DNA of 64,000 nucleotides from Streptomyces tuirus (GTDB lineage Bacteria > Actinomycetota > Actinomycetes > Streptomycetales > Streptomycetaceae): NCBI RefSeq assembly GCF_014701095.1, contig NZ_AP023439.1, positions 4,080,001 to 4,144,000 on the forward strand. Reading direction: 5' to 3'. Shown here piece after piece: positions 49,643 to 60,800 of this stretch. Under the pieces are notes generated by a model. The model was not told the DNA's origin and did no database searches. It saw only the letters and a program-made list of their open reading frames with translations. A program made the translations under genes and the position numbers. Every line of letters starts with the position of its first letter. The first letter of the stretch is position 1.

Positions 49643-50842
49643 GTGAACGTGCTGGACATCTTGTTGCTGGTCGCCGCCGTGTGGTTCGCGGTCGTGGGGT
49701 ACCGCCAGGGGTTCGTCGTCGGCATCCTGTCGGTGATCGGCTTCCTGGGCGGTGGCCTCGTCGCGGTCTACGTGCTGCCCGTCATCTGGGACGCGCTGAC
49801 GGACAACGCGGAGGTGAGCACGACCGCCGCCGTCGTCGCGGTCGTCGTCGTCATTGTCTGCGCCTCTGTCGGCCAGGCCCTCACCACCCACCTCGGCAAC
49901 AAGCTGCGCCGGCACATCACCTGGTCCCCGGCCCGGGCCCTCGACGCCACCGGCGGCGCGCTGGTCAACGTCGTGGCGATGCTCCTGGTCGCCTGGCTGA
50001 TCGGCTCGGCCCTCGCGGGCACCACACTGCCGACGCTCGGCAAGGAGGTCCGCAACTCCAAGGTGCTGCTGGGCGTCTCGCAAGCCCTGCCCGACCAGGC
50101 CGCCACCTGGTTCGCGGACTTCTCCTCCGTCCTCGCGCAGAACGGCTTCCCGCAGGTCTTCAGCCCCTTCTCGAACGAGCCGATCACCGACGTCCAGCCG
50201 CCCGACCCGGCGCTGGCGAACAGCCCCGTGGCGAACCGCGCCCAGCGCTCCATCGTCAAGGTCATGGGCACGGCCCCGAGCTGCGGCAAGGTCCTGGAGG
50301 GCACCGGCTTCGTCTTCTCCGGCCGCCGCGTGATGACCAACGCGCACGTGGTGGGCGGAGTCGACGAGCCGACCGTGCAGATAGGCGGCGAGGGCAGGAA
50401 GTACGACGCCAAGGTCGTGCTCTACGACTGGCGGCGCGACATCGCCGTCCTCGACGTGCCGGATCTCAAGGCGCCCGTGCTGCGGTTCACCGAGAAGGAC
50501 GCGAACAGCGGCGACGACGCGATCGTCGCGGGCTTCCCGGAGAACGGCGCGTACGACGTGCGGGCCGCCCGCGTGCGCGGCCGCATCACCGCCAACGGCC
50601 CGGACATCTACCATCGCGGCACGGTCCGCCGCGACGTCTACTCCCTCTTCGCGACCGTCCGCCAGGGCAACTCCGGCGGCCCGCTGCTCACCCCCGACGG
50701 CAAGGTCTACGGCGTCGTCTTCGCCAAGTCGCTCGACGACGCCGAGACGGGATACGCGCTGACCGTGGACGAGATCCGGGAGGACATCACCAAGGGGCGT
50801 ACCGCCACCCGGCAGGTGGGCAGCGACAGCTGCGCGCTGTAG
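49643..50842 (+). CDS. MarP-like membrane-anchored serine protease
   Basis: A 399-residue protein starting at GTG 49643 (a GTG three codons upstream is possible). The N-terminus has four membrane helices of the CvpA type (LDILLLVAAVWFAVVGYRQG onward, to about residue 130). The C-terminal trypsin-like protease has His235 (TNAHVVGG), Asp266 (RRDIAVLD) and Ser344 (GNSGGPLL). This is the layout of mycobacterial MarP (Rv3671c), which protects against acid and oxidative stress through cell-wall hydrolase processing. The Nudix gene lies directly upstream. Confidence 0.92.
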   Translation: MNVLDILLLVAAVWFAVVGYRQGFVVGILSVIGFLGGGLVAVYVLPVIWDALTDNAEVSTTAAVVAVVVVIVCASVGQALTTHLGNKLRRHITWSPARALDATGGALVNVVAMLLVAWLIGSALAGTTLPTLGKEVRNSKVLLGVSQALPDQAATWFADFSSVLAQNGFPQVFSPFSNEPITDVQPPDPALANSPVANRAQRSIVKVMGTAPSCGKVLEGTGFVFSGRRVMTNAHVVGGVDEPTVQIGGEGRKYDAKVVLYDWRRDIAVLDVPDLKAPVLRFTEKDANSGDDAIVAGFPENGAYDVRAARVRGRITANGPDIYHRGTVRRDVYSLFATVRQGNSGGPLLTPDGKVYGVVFAKSLDDAETGYALTVDEIREDITKGRTATRQVGSDSCAL

Positions 50843-51220
50843 CGCCCGGCAGGTCTACGGGCGGCCTTGGAGCCGCAGGTGGCGGGGTGTCACTCGCGCG
50901 AGTGATGCCTCAGTCGCGAGTGTGGCGCAGACGTACGGAGACCCAGCGGGCCCGGCGGCGGAGGATCCGCGGGATTCCGACCCGGGGGTCCGCGGTCGCC
51001 ATCTGCGGTGCGCCGCTTCGCCGGTGGGGGTTCGCACCGCCCGCCGAGCGGCGATTGCGGGTTGCGTCACTGTAGTCGTGCGTCCAGCCCATACCCCGAC
51101 GTGTGCCCCCGCCCCATGGTCGATAACCGCTCCCGGGGCGTCCAATTGGCCTATGCGCCAGGCAATTGGCCGTTCGTCAGACAACTGTTCACGCGCCCGT
51201 GACGGGGCGGGGCCGGTTGG
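50843..51220. other. 378-bp convergent gap with palindrome and direct repeats
   Basis: No gene is seen. The gap has a perfect 16-bp palindrome TCACTCGCGCGAGTGA (50890-50905) and two copies of CAATTGGCC (51143-51151 and 51163-51171) spaced by 20 bp, low in GC compared with the surroundings. No clear terminator hairpin stands out. Confidence 0.4.
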
Positions 51221-52159
51221 TCACCGGTCGGGTTCGGGATCCCGCAGCCAGTTGATGAGTTCCGAGGAGAACGCGACTGGGTCCTCCTCGTGCGGGAAGT
51301 GGCCGAGTCCGTCGAACAGGCGCCAGCGGTAGGGGGCTTCGACGTACTCGCCGGACCCGGCCGCGCTGCGCGTGCGCATCACGGGGTCGAGCGAGCCGTG
51401 CAGATGCAGGGTCGGCACGCGCACGGGCCGCTTCATCCGCCGGTTGAACTGGATGCCGTCCGGGCGGGCCAGGGAGCGCACCATCCAGCGGTACGGCTCG
51501 ACCGCGCAGTGCGCCGCGGAGGGGATGCACATGGCGCGGCGGTAGTTCTCCAGCGCCTCGTCCTCGGGCGGGCGCGGCCCGGACCACTCCTCGATCAGCT
51601 CCGCGACGAGGGCCCCGTCGTCGGCGGTGAGCTGCCGCTCCGGGATCCAGGGCCGCTGGAACCCCCAGATGTGTGAACCGGCGCGGCTCTGCTTGACGTC
51701 CCTCAGCATGGCCGAGCGCCAGCGCCGCGGGTGCGGCATGGAGGAGACCGCCAGCCGCCGCACCAGCTTGGGGCGCATCGCGGCCGCCGTCCACGCGAGG
51801 TATCCGCCGAGGTCGTGGCCGACCAGCGCGGCGTCGGGCTCGCCGAGGGAGCGGATGACGCCGGTGACGTCGAGCGCGAGGTTGGCGGGGTCGTAGCCGC
51901 GCGGTGTGCGGTCGCTGCCGCCGATGCCCCGCAGGTCCATGGCGACGGCCCGGAAGCCGGCGTCGGCGAGCGCCACCAGCTGGTGCCGCCATGTCCACCA
52001 GAACTGCGGGAAGCCGTGCAGCAGCAGGACCAGCGGCCCGTCCCCCAGCTCGGCGATGTGGAAGCGGGCGCCGTTGGCGGCGACGTCGCGGTGGCTCCAG
52101 GGGCCGTCCAGGAGTACGGCCGAAGCCGGTTGTGCCGGGGCAGGGGCGGGGTCCGTCAT
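51221..52159 (-). CDS. Alpha/beta hydrolase, epoxide-hydrolase-like
   Basis: A 312-residue hydrolase starting at the ATG ending at 52159. The oxyanion motif HGFPQFWWTWRHQ and the nucleophile elbow GHDLGGYLAW (Asp as nucleophile) point to epoxide hydrolases or haloalkane dehalogenases. GLGHFPHEEDP carries the catalytic His. Its start overlaps the stop of the upstream holin-X-like gene by 4 bp, so the two are co-translated. Confidence 0.88.
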   Translation of the reverse strand: MTDPAPAPAQPASAVLLDGPWSHRDVAANGARFHIAELGDGPLVLLLHGFPQFWWTWRHQLVALADAGFRAVAMDLRGIGGSDRTPRGYDPANLALDVTGVIRSLGEPDAALVGHDLGGYLAWTAAAMRPKLVRRLAVSSMPHPRRWRSAMLRDVKQSRAGSHIWGFQRPWIPERQLTADDGALVAELIEEWSGPRPPEDEALENYRRAMCIPSAAHCAVEPYRWMVRSLARPDGIQFNRRMKRPVRVPTLHLHGSLDPVMRTRSAAGSGEYVEAPYRWRLFDGLGHFPHEEDPVAFSSELINWLRDPEPDR

Positions 52160-52644
52160 GAGGACGAGCGTGCCACAGCCTCGATGGCCTCGGGGACCCG
52201 GTCCTGCGGGAGCTCCGGCCGCGGGTGCGGCTTGGCCTTCTGCAGCACGACCGCGGTCTCCTTCATCGAGGCGGCGACCTTCTGCGGGCCCTTGCTCTTC
52301 TTGGCCTTCTTCGCGAAGGTCACGCCGATCAGCGCGAGCACCCCGGCGACCAGCACGTTCGCCGCGAAGGACAGCAGGAAGCAGACCGCGAGGTTCCAGT
52401 CGCTCCAGGTGCGGATGCCGTACGCCAGCGCGAAGTTCAGCATCGGCAGGGAGAAGATCAGCACCGCGCCGGCCGCCGAGAAGGCGCCGCCACTGGTCGC
52501 GCCGCGCTTCACGTCCTGCTTGAGCTGCGCCTTCGCCAGCGCGATCTCGTCGTGCACCAGCGCCGACATTTCAGCCGTCGCCGAGGCGAACAGCTGGCCG
52601 ATGCTGCGTTCGGCGCCGACCGGGCTGCCGTCGGGTGCGCTCAT
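52156..52644 (-). CDS. Phage-holin/Actinobacterial holin-X family membrane protein
   Basis: A 162-residue protein with the family start ERSIGQLFASATAEMSALVHDEIALAK, two membrane helices (about residues 50-110) and a basic cytosolic tail. Despite the name these are not phage lysis genes here: the family is widespread on actinobacterial chromosomes. Coupled to the downstream hydrolase gene. Confidence 0.85.
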   Translation of the reverse strand: MSAPDGSPVGAERSIGQLFASATAEMSALVHDEIALAKAQLKQDVKRGATSGGAFSAAGAVLIFSLPMLNFALAYGIRTWSDWNLAVCFLLSFAANVLVAGVLALIGVTFAKKAKKSKGPQKVAASMKETAVVLQKAKPHPRPELPQDRVPEAIEAVARSSS

Positions 52645-52685
52645 CGCGGTGTCTCCCTCTCCGTCTTTTGTACCGTCTCGTCAGA

Positions 52686-54122
52686 TCATGCCGGACCGTC
52701 GTGGTCCTCGCCTGCCCCGCCCGGTACTTCGGCAAGCTCGTGGCGCGCCGCTGCCTTCTCCTGGGCGATCCGGCGGTGTTCCGCGGCTTTGGCCTCGTAG
52801 CGCGCGGCCAGGCGCAGGTGGTACGCCGGATCATCCTCCTCGTAGACGTCCGGGACGCCGTCGGCGTCCTCGTCGCGCTCCTCTTCCTCCCACAGACGGC
52901 GGTACTTGGCGTTCCGGATCTTCAGCAGGACGGTCGCGAGTGTCGCGGCGATGAGGGAGCCCAGCAGGACGGCGGCCTTGACCTCGTTCGTCATCGTCTC
53001 GTCGCCGGCGAAGGCGAGTTCGCCGATGAGCAGCGAGACCGTGAATCCGATGCCGGCGAGACTCGCCACCGCGAACACGTCCGCCCAGGCGAGGTCGTCG
53101 CTGAGCGAGGCGCGGGTGAATCGGGCCGTCAGCCACGTGCCGCCGAAGATGCCGAGCGCCTTGCCGGCGACCAGCCCGAGGACGACCCCGAGCGTCTCCG
53201 GCTGGGTGAACACGTCGGTGAGTGCCCCGCCGGACACCGCGACGCCCGCGCTGAACAGCGCGAACAGCGGGACGGCCAGCCCTGCCGACAAGGGCCGCAC
53301 GAGGTGTTCGATGCGCTCGCCGGGGGAGTGGTCCTCGCCCTCGTGGCGGTGGCAGCGCAGCATCAGGCCCATGGCGACACCCGCGATGGTGGCGTGGATG
53401 CCGCTGTTGTACATCAGCGCCCAGACGACGAGGGCGAGCGGCACGTACACGTACCAGCCGCGTACGCCGCCCCGCAGCAGCAGCCAGAAGAGCAGCAGAC
53501 CGGCGACGGCGCCGCCGAGCGCGGCGAAGTTCAGGTCGGCGGTGAAGAACACCGCGATGATCAGGATCGCGAAGAGGTCGTCGACGACGGCGAGCGTGAG
53601 CAGGAAGGCCCGCAGCGCGCTCGGCAGGGAGGTGCCGATGACGGCGAGCACGGCGAGGGCGAAGGCGATGTCGGTGGCGGTCGGCACGGCCCAGCCGTCC
53701 AGGGAGCCCCCGCCGGCCAGGGCGGTGACGGTGTAGACGAGTGCCGGTACGGCCATGCCGCACAGGGCGGCGACGACCGGGAGCGCGGCGGCCTTGGGGT
53801 CGCGCAGATCGCCCGCGACCAGCTCGCGCTTGAGCTCGATCCCGGCGACGAAGAAGAAGATCGCCAGCAGTCCGTCGGCGGCCCAGTGCGCGACGGACAG
53901 GTCGAGGCCGAGGGCGGCGGGGCCCAGGTGGAAGTGGGAGACGCTCTCGTAGCTGTCGTGCAGCACGGGGATGTTCGCCCAGAGCAGCGCGGTGACCGCG
54001 GCTGCGAGCAGCAGCACCCCGCCGACGGTCTCCGTGCGCAGCGCGTCCGCCACGTAGGTCCGCTCGGGCAGTGACAGCCGGCCGAGGACCGTGCGGCGGG
54101 TGGTGGAGCGGGGCGCGGTCAC
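52686..54122 (-). CDS. nhaA: Na+/H+ antiporter NhaA
   Basis: A 478-residue membrane protein started at the GTG ending at 54122 (VTAPRSTTRRT), with GGAGG upstream. It has about 12 helices, the Asp-Asp pair of the transport site in LTLAVVDDLFAILI, and WAVPTATDIAFALAVLAVIG just before. The C-terminus carries an acidic cytosolic extension of about 70 residues (WEEEERDEDADGVPDVYEED). It exports Na+ at high pH. Confidence 0.93.
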   Translation of the reverse strand: MTAPRSTTRRTVLGRLSLPERTYVADALRTETVGGVLLLAAAVTALLWANIPVLHDSYESVSHFHLGPAALGLDLSVAHWAADGLLAIFFFVAGIELKRELVAGDLRDPKAAALPVVAALCGMAVPALVYTVTALAGGGSLDGWAVPTATDIAFALAVLAVIGTSLPSALRAFLLTLAVVDDLFAILIIAVFFTADLNFAALGGAVAGLLLFWLLLRGGVRGWYVYVPLALVVWALMYNSGIHATIAGVAMGLMLRCHRHEGEDHSPGERIEHLVRPLSAGLAVPLFALFSAGVAVSGGALTDVFTQPETLGVVLGLVAGKALGIFGGTWLTARFTRASLSDDLAWADVFAVASLAGIGFTVSLLIGELAFAGDETMTNEVKAAVLLGSLIAATLATVLLKIRNAKYRRLWEEEERDEDADGVPDVYEEDDPAYHLRLAARYEAKAAEHRRIAQEKAAARHELAEVPGGAGEDHDGPA

Positions 54123-54259
54123 AAGGAGAACCTCCGGTCGGTGGGCAGGACGGAACACATGCCGACCAGACTTCCCGGCGCACCATGGAGCACTTGTTTT
54201 GCTTAGTTTAGGTAACCGTACGGCTCTGCGCATCCGGCGGCCCTCGCCGCGGGGGCACG

Positions 54260-54298
54260 CCGGCGGAGGGCACCCGGTGAGCGGGTGCCCTCCGCCGG
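54260..54298 (-). terminator. Terminator of acsA
   Basis: CCGGCGGAGGGCACCC (54260-54275) pairs with 54283-54298, a 16-17-bp perfect stem with loop GTGAG, 22 bp after the acsA stop on the reverse strand. Confidence 0.8.
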
Positions 54299-54320
54299 AT
54301 TCGTCATGCCGCTGCCGCGA

Positions 54321-56276
<1,956 letters not shown>

Positions 56277-56361
56277 GGCATCTGCCTTTCCCAGGGTGTC
56301 CGTTGTGTCCCAGGCCACAGCTCATCAGACCCGGGGGTGCGATGACAAGGGCCGACCGCCG

Positions 56362-56377
56362 ATTGGTTTAGACCTTT
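56362..56377. promoter_or_regulatory. DasR (dre)-like operator upstream of acsA
   Basis: The 16-mer ATTGGTTTAGACCTTT matches the palindromic dre consensus (A-S-TGGTCTAGACCA-S-T) at 12 of 16 positions, with the TGGTnTAGACC core nearly complete. DasR is the N-acetylglucosamine-sensing repressor of streptomycetes, and control of acetate activation by it is plausible since GlcNAc breakdown yields acetate. Confidence 0.35.
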
Positions 56378-56558
56378 GGGCGGCGCTGTCGGGAACCGAG
56401 GTCATCCGTACCCACGGACGCCGACCAGGGAAAGTTCAGTGTGTGTGCTGCGGGTCACCCTGCTCGCGGTCCGGCGGGCCGCAGGGTGTGCTCCCGCTGT
56501 CGATCGGGGGCACACCCTCTTCCGGTGCAGGGCGGGACGCACCGCACCGGGCACCGGC

Positions 56559-58928
56559 TCACGCCGACAGATCCGGCTCCCGCACGCGGTCGAAGACGCC
56601 GCCGGTCTCCGTCTCGGTGAGCAGGTACGCCTCGGCCTCGCCCACGTGGAAGTACATCCCGTGCAGTTCCAGGGCGCCCTCGTCGAGTGCCCGTCTCACC
56701 GAGTCGTGGGCGCGCAGGTGCTCCAGCTGCTGGACCACGTTCGTCAGGCAGAGCTGCTCGACCGCGTCCTCGGGGGACCGTCCCGCCAGCATGTCCCGGG
56801 GCAGGCCGGCCTCGGCCATGCGCTCCAGGCTCGGCAGCCCGTGCCGCAGCCACCGCTTCAGCGGGGTCCGGGCGCCACCGGGCTCGGAGTCGAACAGGGC
56901 CTGCATGGCTCCGCATCCGGAGTGTCCGCACACCGTGATGGACCGCACCCGGAGCACGTCCACGGCGTACTCGATCGCCGCCGCCACCGAGTCGTCACCG
57001 CTCTCCTCGCCCGGGCGCGGGACGAGGTTGCCCACGTTGCGCACGACGAACAGGTCGCCCGGACCACTGGAGGTGATCATCGATGTGACCAGCCGTGAGT
57101 CGGCGCAGGTCAGGAAGAGCTGCGACGGCCGCTGCCCCTCTCTCGCCAGCCGGGCCAGCTCGCTGCGCACCAGCGGTGCGGTGTTGCGCTGGAACGCGCT
57201 GATGCCACGCGCCAGTTCGTGCCCGCTGGCTCCGCCGGTGCCCGTCGGGTCCGGCTGGGAGCGGTCCGACCCGTCCGGGTTCTTCTCGGCGGGGGGTGTG
57301 GACTGGGGGCCGTCGCACTGGTGGTTGCGCCAGGGTGTCCAGGGCCGGCAGCGGCAGTCGCCGGAGGCCTGGGGCTCGGAGATGCGGGTGCCGGGATGCC
57401 GGCCGGTGATCTCCACGGTGCCGCCCTGCGCGGTGTGCGTCTTCTGCCAGTCCTGCAACGTCTCGTACGCCGCGTGGTCCATGAACGACCCGTCCAGCTC
57501 GACGACGGTGTCGGCGCCGTGGGGCACGAGATGCAGGGCCCGGCTGAGCCGTGGCACCGCGAGGAACGTCAACTGTCCTCTGACGTGGACGTGATGGACT
57601 CCTTCCCTCTCGTCGTGCGTGATGCGGGTGCGGGTGAGGCGGTGCAGGGCGACGCCGACGGCCATGGCGATGCCGAGCGCCACGCCCTCCAGGACGCCGA
57701 GGGAGACCACGCCGAGGGTGGTGACGGCGTAGACCCAGACCTCCCGGTGGCGGGTCACCGTGCGGATGTGGTTCAGGGACACCATCTGGATGCCGACGGC
57801 CATCACCAGGGCGGCGAGCGAGGCGAGCGGGATGAGCTCCAGGATCGGGACCATCAGCAGCGCGGCGATCACTACGAGAACGCCGTGCAGCATCGTGGAG
57901 TTCCGGCTGATCGCGCCCGCGTGCACATTCGCCGAACTTCGCACGGCGACACCGGCGATGGGCAGTCCGCCGAGCGAGCCGGAGACGATGTTGGCGGCGC
58001 CCTGTCCGAGCAGTTCGCGGTCGAGGTTCGAGCGCCCGACACGGGGCGACAGGCCGGGGCGGCCGGCCACCAGCTTGTCCACGGCGACCGCGCCGAGCAG
58101 CGACTGCACGCTGCACACCAGCGTGGTGGTGAGCACGGCGGCGACCAGGCCGAGCACGGGGCCCTCGGGGAGCCCGGCCAGGGCGTGGTTGCTCCAGGAC
58201 GGCAGGTCGACCTTGGGCAGGCGGAGCCCGGCGAGCGCGGCGGCGGCGGTGGCTCCGGCGACCGCGACGAGCGCGGCCGGGACCTTGCGCAGCAGGCGTC
58301 CGGCCCGGCCGGGCAGTCTCGGCCAGAGCAGCAGCAGCGCCAGGGTCAGCACGCTCACCGATACGGCCGCGGGGCGCATGTGTGCCAACTGGGCGGGCAG
58401 CGCGCGGAGGTTGTCCGGTACGGAACTCTGCGGTGTGCCGCCGAGCACGATGTGCAGCTGGGCGACGGCGATGGTGACGCCGATCCCGGCGAGCATGCCG
58501 TGCACGATGGCGGGGCTGACGGCGAGAGCGCCGCGGGCCACGCGCAGGCAGCCGAGGCCGAGTTGGGCGAGGCCGGCGAGGACGGTGATGGCGCAGGTCG
58601 TCCGCCAGCCGTAGCGCTGGATGAGGTCGGCGGTGACGACGGTGAGCCCGGCGGCCGGGCCGCTCACCTGGAGCGGGGAGCCGCCGAGCCGCCCGGCGAC
58701 CAGCCCGCCCACGGCGGCGGCGACGAGGCCGGCCTGGAGAGGGGCGCCGGTGGCGAGGGCGATGCCCAGGGACAGGGGCAGGGCGATCAGGAAGACCGCG
58801 ATCGAGGCCGACACATCGGCACCCGCGATCCTGAATCGGCGGGGTCCGGTCGGCGGCGGACTGTGGGGCGGATGGGTGCGTTCGGTGCGGTTCGGATCGG
58901 CGGCGCGTGTGGGGACGCAGGCTGACAT
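56559..58928 (-). CDS. SulP-family transporter fused to STAS and beta-carbonic anhydrase
   Basis: A 789-residue three-part protein. Residues about 30-430 are a SulP anion transporter (SASIAVFLIALPLSLGIALA start, about 11-12 helices). About 440-510 form a STAS domain (ELDGSFMDHAAYETLQDW). After a low-complexity linker, about 575-770 are a beta-carbonic anhydrase with zinc ligands in TCADSRLV and VCGHSGCGAM. The layout matches mycobacterial Rv3273 as I recall. It probably imports bicarbonate or sulfate while the anhydrase interconverts CO2 and bicarbonate at the membrane. The upstream gap is AT-rich, with a GGGTGA/TCACCC dyad (59093-59109). Confidence 0.92.
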   Translation of the reverse strand: MSACVPTRAADPNRTERTHPPHSPPPTGPRRFRIAGADVSASIAVFLIALPLSLGIALATGAPLQAGLVAAAVGGLVAGRLGGSPLQVSGPAAGLTVVTADLIQRYGWRTTCAITVLAGLAQLGLGCLRVARGALAVSPAIVHGMLAGIGVTIAVAQLHIVLGGTPQSSVPDNLRALPAQLAHMRPAAVSVSVLTLALLLLWPRLPGRAGRLLRKVPAALVAVAGATAAAALAGLRLPKVDLPSWSNHALAGLPEGPVLGLVAAVLTTTLVCSVQSLLGAVAVDKLVAGRPGLSPRVGRSNLDRELLGQGAANIVSGSLGGLPIAGVAVRSSANVHAGAISRNSTMLHGVLVVIAALLMVPILELIPLASLAALVMAVGIQMVSLNHIRTVTRHREVWVYAVTTLGVVSLGVLEGVALGIAMAVGVALHRLTRTRITHDEREGVHHVHVRGQLTFLAVPRLSRALHLVPHGADTVVELDGSFMDHAAYETLQDWQKTHTAQGGTVEITGRHPGTRISEPQASGDCRCRPWTPWRNHQCDGPQSTPPAEKNPDGSDRSQPDPTGTGGASGHELARGISAFQRNTAPLVRSELARLAREGQRPSQLFLTCADSRLVTSMITSSGPGDLFVVRNVGNLVPRPGEESGDDSVAAAIEYAVDVLRVRSITVCGHSGCGAMQALFDSEPGGARTPLKRWLRHGLPSLERMAEAGLPRDMLAGRSPEDAVEQLCLTNVVQQLEHLRAHDSVRRALDEGALELHGMYFHVGEAEAYLLTETETGGVFDRVREPDLSA

Positions 58929-59219
58929 GGGTTCCCGTCTCCTCCGGGGCTGCGCGGTCGCGTAACTGGGGGGTCCCGCTCAGGGCGGGGTTCGGTCGCG
59001 GCGGTCACGGCGTAAATCGGCGGGATGAATCAACACTCGGTAAACGGATCGTAATGCAGAGTAAAGGACGAGCATAGACTTTACGGGCAAATGGGTGAAT
59101 AGATCACCCTGAAGAGTGAAGTGGCCATTTCATCGGCTTGTCGTACTAATTCCTTCTCGACCTCGTGCGAATTTGGCGGCGCTGTCCGCACCCGAGAGAA
59201 GGAAGAAGGTGGGCGGAAC

Positions 59220-60593
59220 ATGGCCGCCACCCACAGGATCGCCGCGAGTTCCGTGATCGCCGCGGTCTGCGCCGCATCGCTCGCCGGTTGCGCGACCGGC
59301 ACCCCCCGGCAAGAGGCCCCCGAACCCCAGAAGGCGACACCGGCACAGGCGCCGAAGAGCGCCGTCCGCCTGATCGGAGACGGCTCCACCGCCTACACCG
59401 GCGCCCAGCCGCACCTCCCCAGGCCCGAGCGGCTGCGACCCGGTCAGAAGCCCCCGCAGTTCGTCGTCTTCTCCTGGGACGGCGCGGGCGAGGACAGCCA
59501 GAAGCTGTTCTCCCACTTCCGCAAGGTCGCCAAGCGGAACAACGCGACCATGACGTACTTCCTGAGCGGCGTGTACATGCTGCCGGACGAGAAACGGGAC
59601 CGCTACCGGCCGCCGCAGCACTCGCCGGGCCGCTCCGACATCGGCTTCAACGACCGCCGCGGCATCGCCGCCACCGCCAAGCAGCTGCGCCTGGCCTGGC
59701 TCGAGGGCAACGAGATCGGCACCCACTTCAACGGCCACTTCTGCGGCAGCGGTGGCGGCGTCGGCGAGTGGTCCGTCCAGGACTGGAAGGACGAGATCTC
59801 CCAGGCCAAGCACTTCGTGAAGACCTGGAAGACCAACACCGGCCTGACGGGCGCGGCTCCTCTGCCCTTCGACTACGACAAGGAGCTCATCGGCGCCCGC
59901 ACGCCGTGCCTGGAGGGCCAGCGCAACTTCATGAGAGCGGCCCGTGACCTGGGCTTCCGCTATGACACCAGCGGCGTGAACGACCAGGTCTGGCCGAAGA
60001 AGAAGCAGGGCCTGTGGGACGTGTCCATGCAGCTCGTGCCGTTCCCCGGCCACTCCTTCGAGCAGCTCACCATGGACTACAACTTCATGGTCAACCAGTC
60101 GGGCACCAAGACCCAGGGCAACCCCGCCATGCACGACTTCTGGGGCGACCAGATGCGCGACGGCCTGCTCAAGGGCTTCTCACGGGCCTACAACGGCAAC
60201 CGCGCGCCCCTGATCATCGGCAACCACTTCGAGTCCTGGAACGGCGGCACCTACATGCGGGCCGTCGAGGAGGTCATCGAGACGGTGTGCACCAAGGAGG
60301 AGGTGCGCTGCGTCTCGTTCCGGCAGCTCGTGGACTGGCTGGACGCCCAGGACCCGAAGACGCTGGAGAAGCTGCGCACCCTGCAGGTCGGCCAGGCGCC
60401 CAAAGCGGGCTGGGCGACCTTCCTGTCGGACCGGCCCGCCCCGGCGCCCAAGGGCGTGCCCGGAGCGCCGGCGGCCAAGGGCGTGCCCGGAGCGCCGGCG
60501 GCCAAGGGCGTGCCCGGAGCGCCGGCGGCCAAGGGTGCTCCGGGTGCTTCGGGGGTCAAGGGCGTCCCGGGTGCTCAGGGGAGCAAGGGGTAG
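59220..60593 (+). CDS. Secreted lipoprotein with polysaccharide-deacetylase-like fold and collagen-like tail
   Basis: A 457-residue protein starting at ATG 59220. A lipobox (LAGC, Cys24) follows a short hydrophobic signal, so it should be a lipoprotein on the outer face of the membrane. The body has NodB-like motifs, FSWDGAGED in place of TFDDG and IGTHFNGH in place of the H-x-x-x-H, suggesting a divergent polysaccharide deacetylase or an inactive relative. The C-terminus carries three exact KGVPGAPAA repeats and then KGAPGASGV KGVPGAQG, a collagen-like Gly-x-y tail. Function not established. Confidence 0.8.
   Translation: MAATHRIAASSVIAAVCAASLAGCATGTPRQEAPEPQKATPAQAPKSAVRLIGDGSTAYTGAQPHLPRPERLRPGQKPPQFVVFSWDGAGEDSQKLFSHFRKVAKRNNATMTYFLSGVYMLPDEKRDRYRPPQHSPGRSDIGFNDRRGIAATAKQLRLAWLEGNEIGTHFNGHFCGSGGGVGEWSVQDWKDEISQAKHFVKTWKTNTGLTGAAPLPFDYDKELIGARTPCLEGQRNFMRAARDLGFRYDTSGVNDQVWPKKKQGLWDVSMQLVPFPGHSFEQLTMDYNFMVNQSGTKTQGNPAMHDFWGDQMRDGLLKGFSRAYNGNRAPLIIGNHFESWNGGTYMRAVEEVIETVCTKEEVRCVSFRQLVDWLDAQDPKTLEKLRTLQVGQAPKAGWATFLSDRPAPAPKGVPGAPAAKGVPGAPAAKGVPGAPAAKGAPGASGVKGVPGAQGSKG
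60450..60530 (+). repeat. Three perfect 27-bp coding repeats
   Basis: AAGGGCGTGCCCGGAGCGCC plus GGCGGCC is repeated exactly at 60450-60476, 60477-60503 and 60504-60530, encoding KGVPGAPAA three times in the lipoprotein's tail. A diverged fourth follows. Identity of the copies suggests recent expansion. Confidence 0.85.
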
Positions 60594-60627
60594 TCCTTCG
60601 GGCGGACGTGGCCGGAGGCACGCGCGC

Positions 60628-60744
60628 GTGATGGCCGGACGCTCGCACGAGTGATGGCCGGGCGTTCGCGAGCGTATAGGCAGGGTGCTCGCGCGACGTA
60701 TAGGCAGGGTGCTCGCGCGACGTGTAGGCAGGGCGCTCGTGGGC
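60628..60744. repeat. Five-copy 23-24-bp intergenic tandem repeat
   Basis: Units begin at 60628, 60651, 60674, 60698 and 60722. The two middle copies (GTATAGGCAGGGTGCTCGCGCGAC) are identical, and the others diverge outward. The array fills the gap between the lipoprotein gene and the Fic-like gene. It has no spacers, so it is not CRISPR. Confidence 0.75.
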
Positions 60745-60800
60745 GTGAAGAAGGCCACTCCGCGGCGGAGCGGGGCCCCGGGGTGCGTAGGGTCGTACTC

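Noticed and set aside
52156..52644. Holin family gene as prophage evidence
   Set aside because: The Actinobacterial holin-X family is chromosomal and common; no other phage gene is near.
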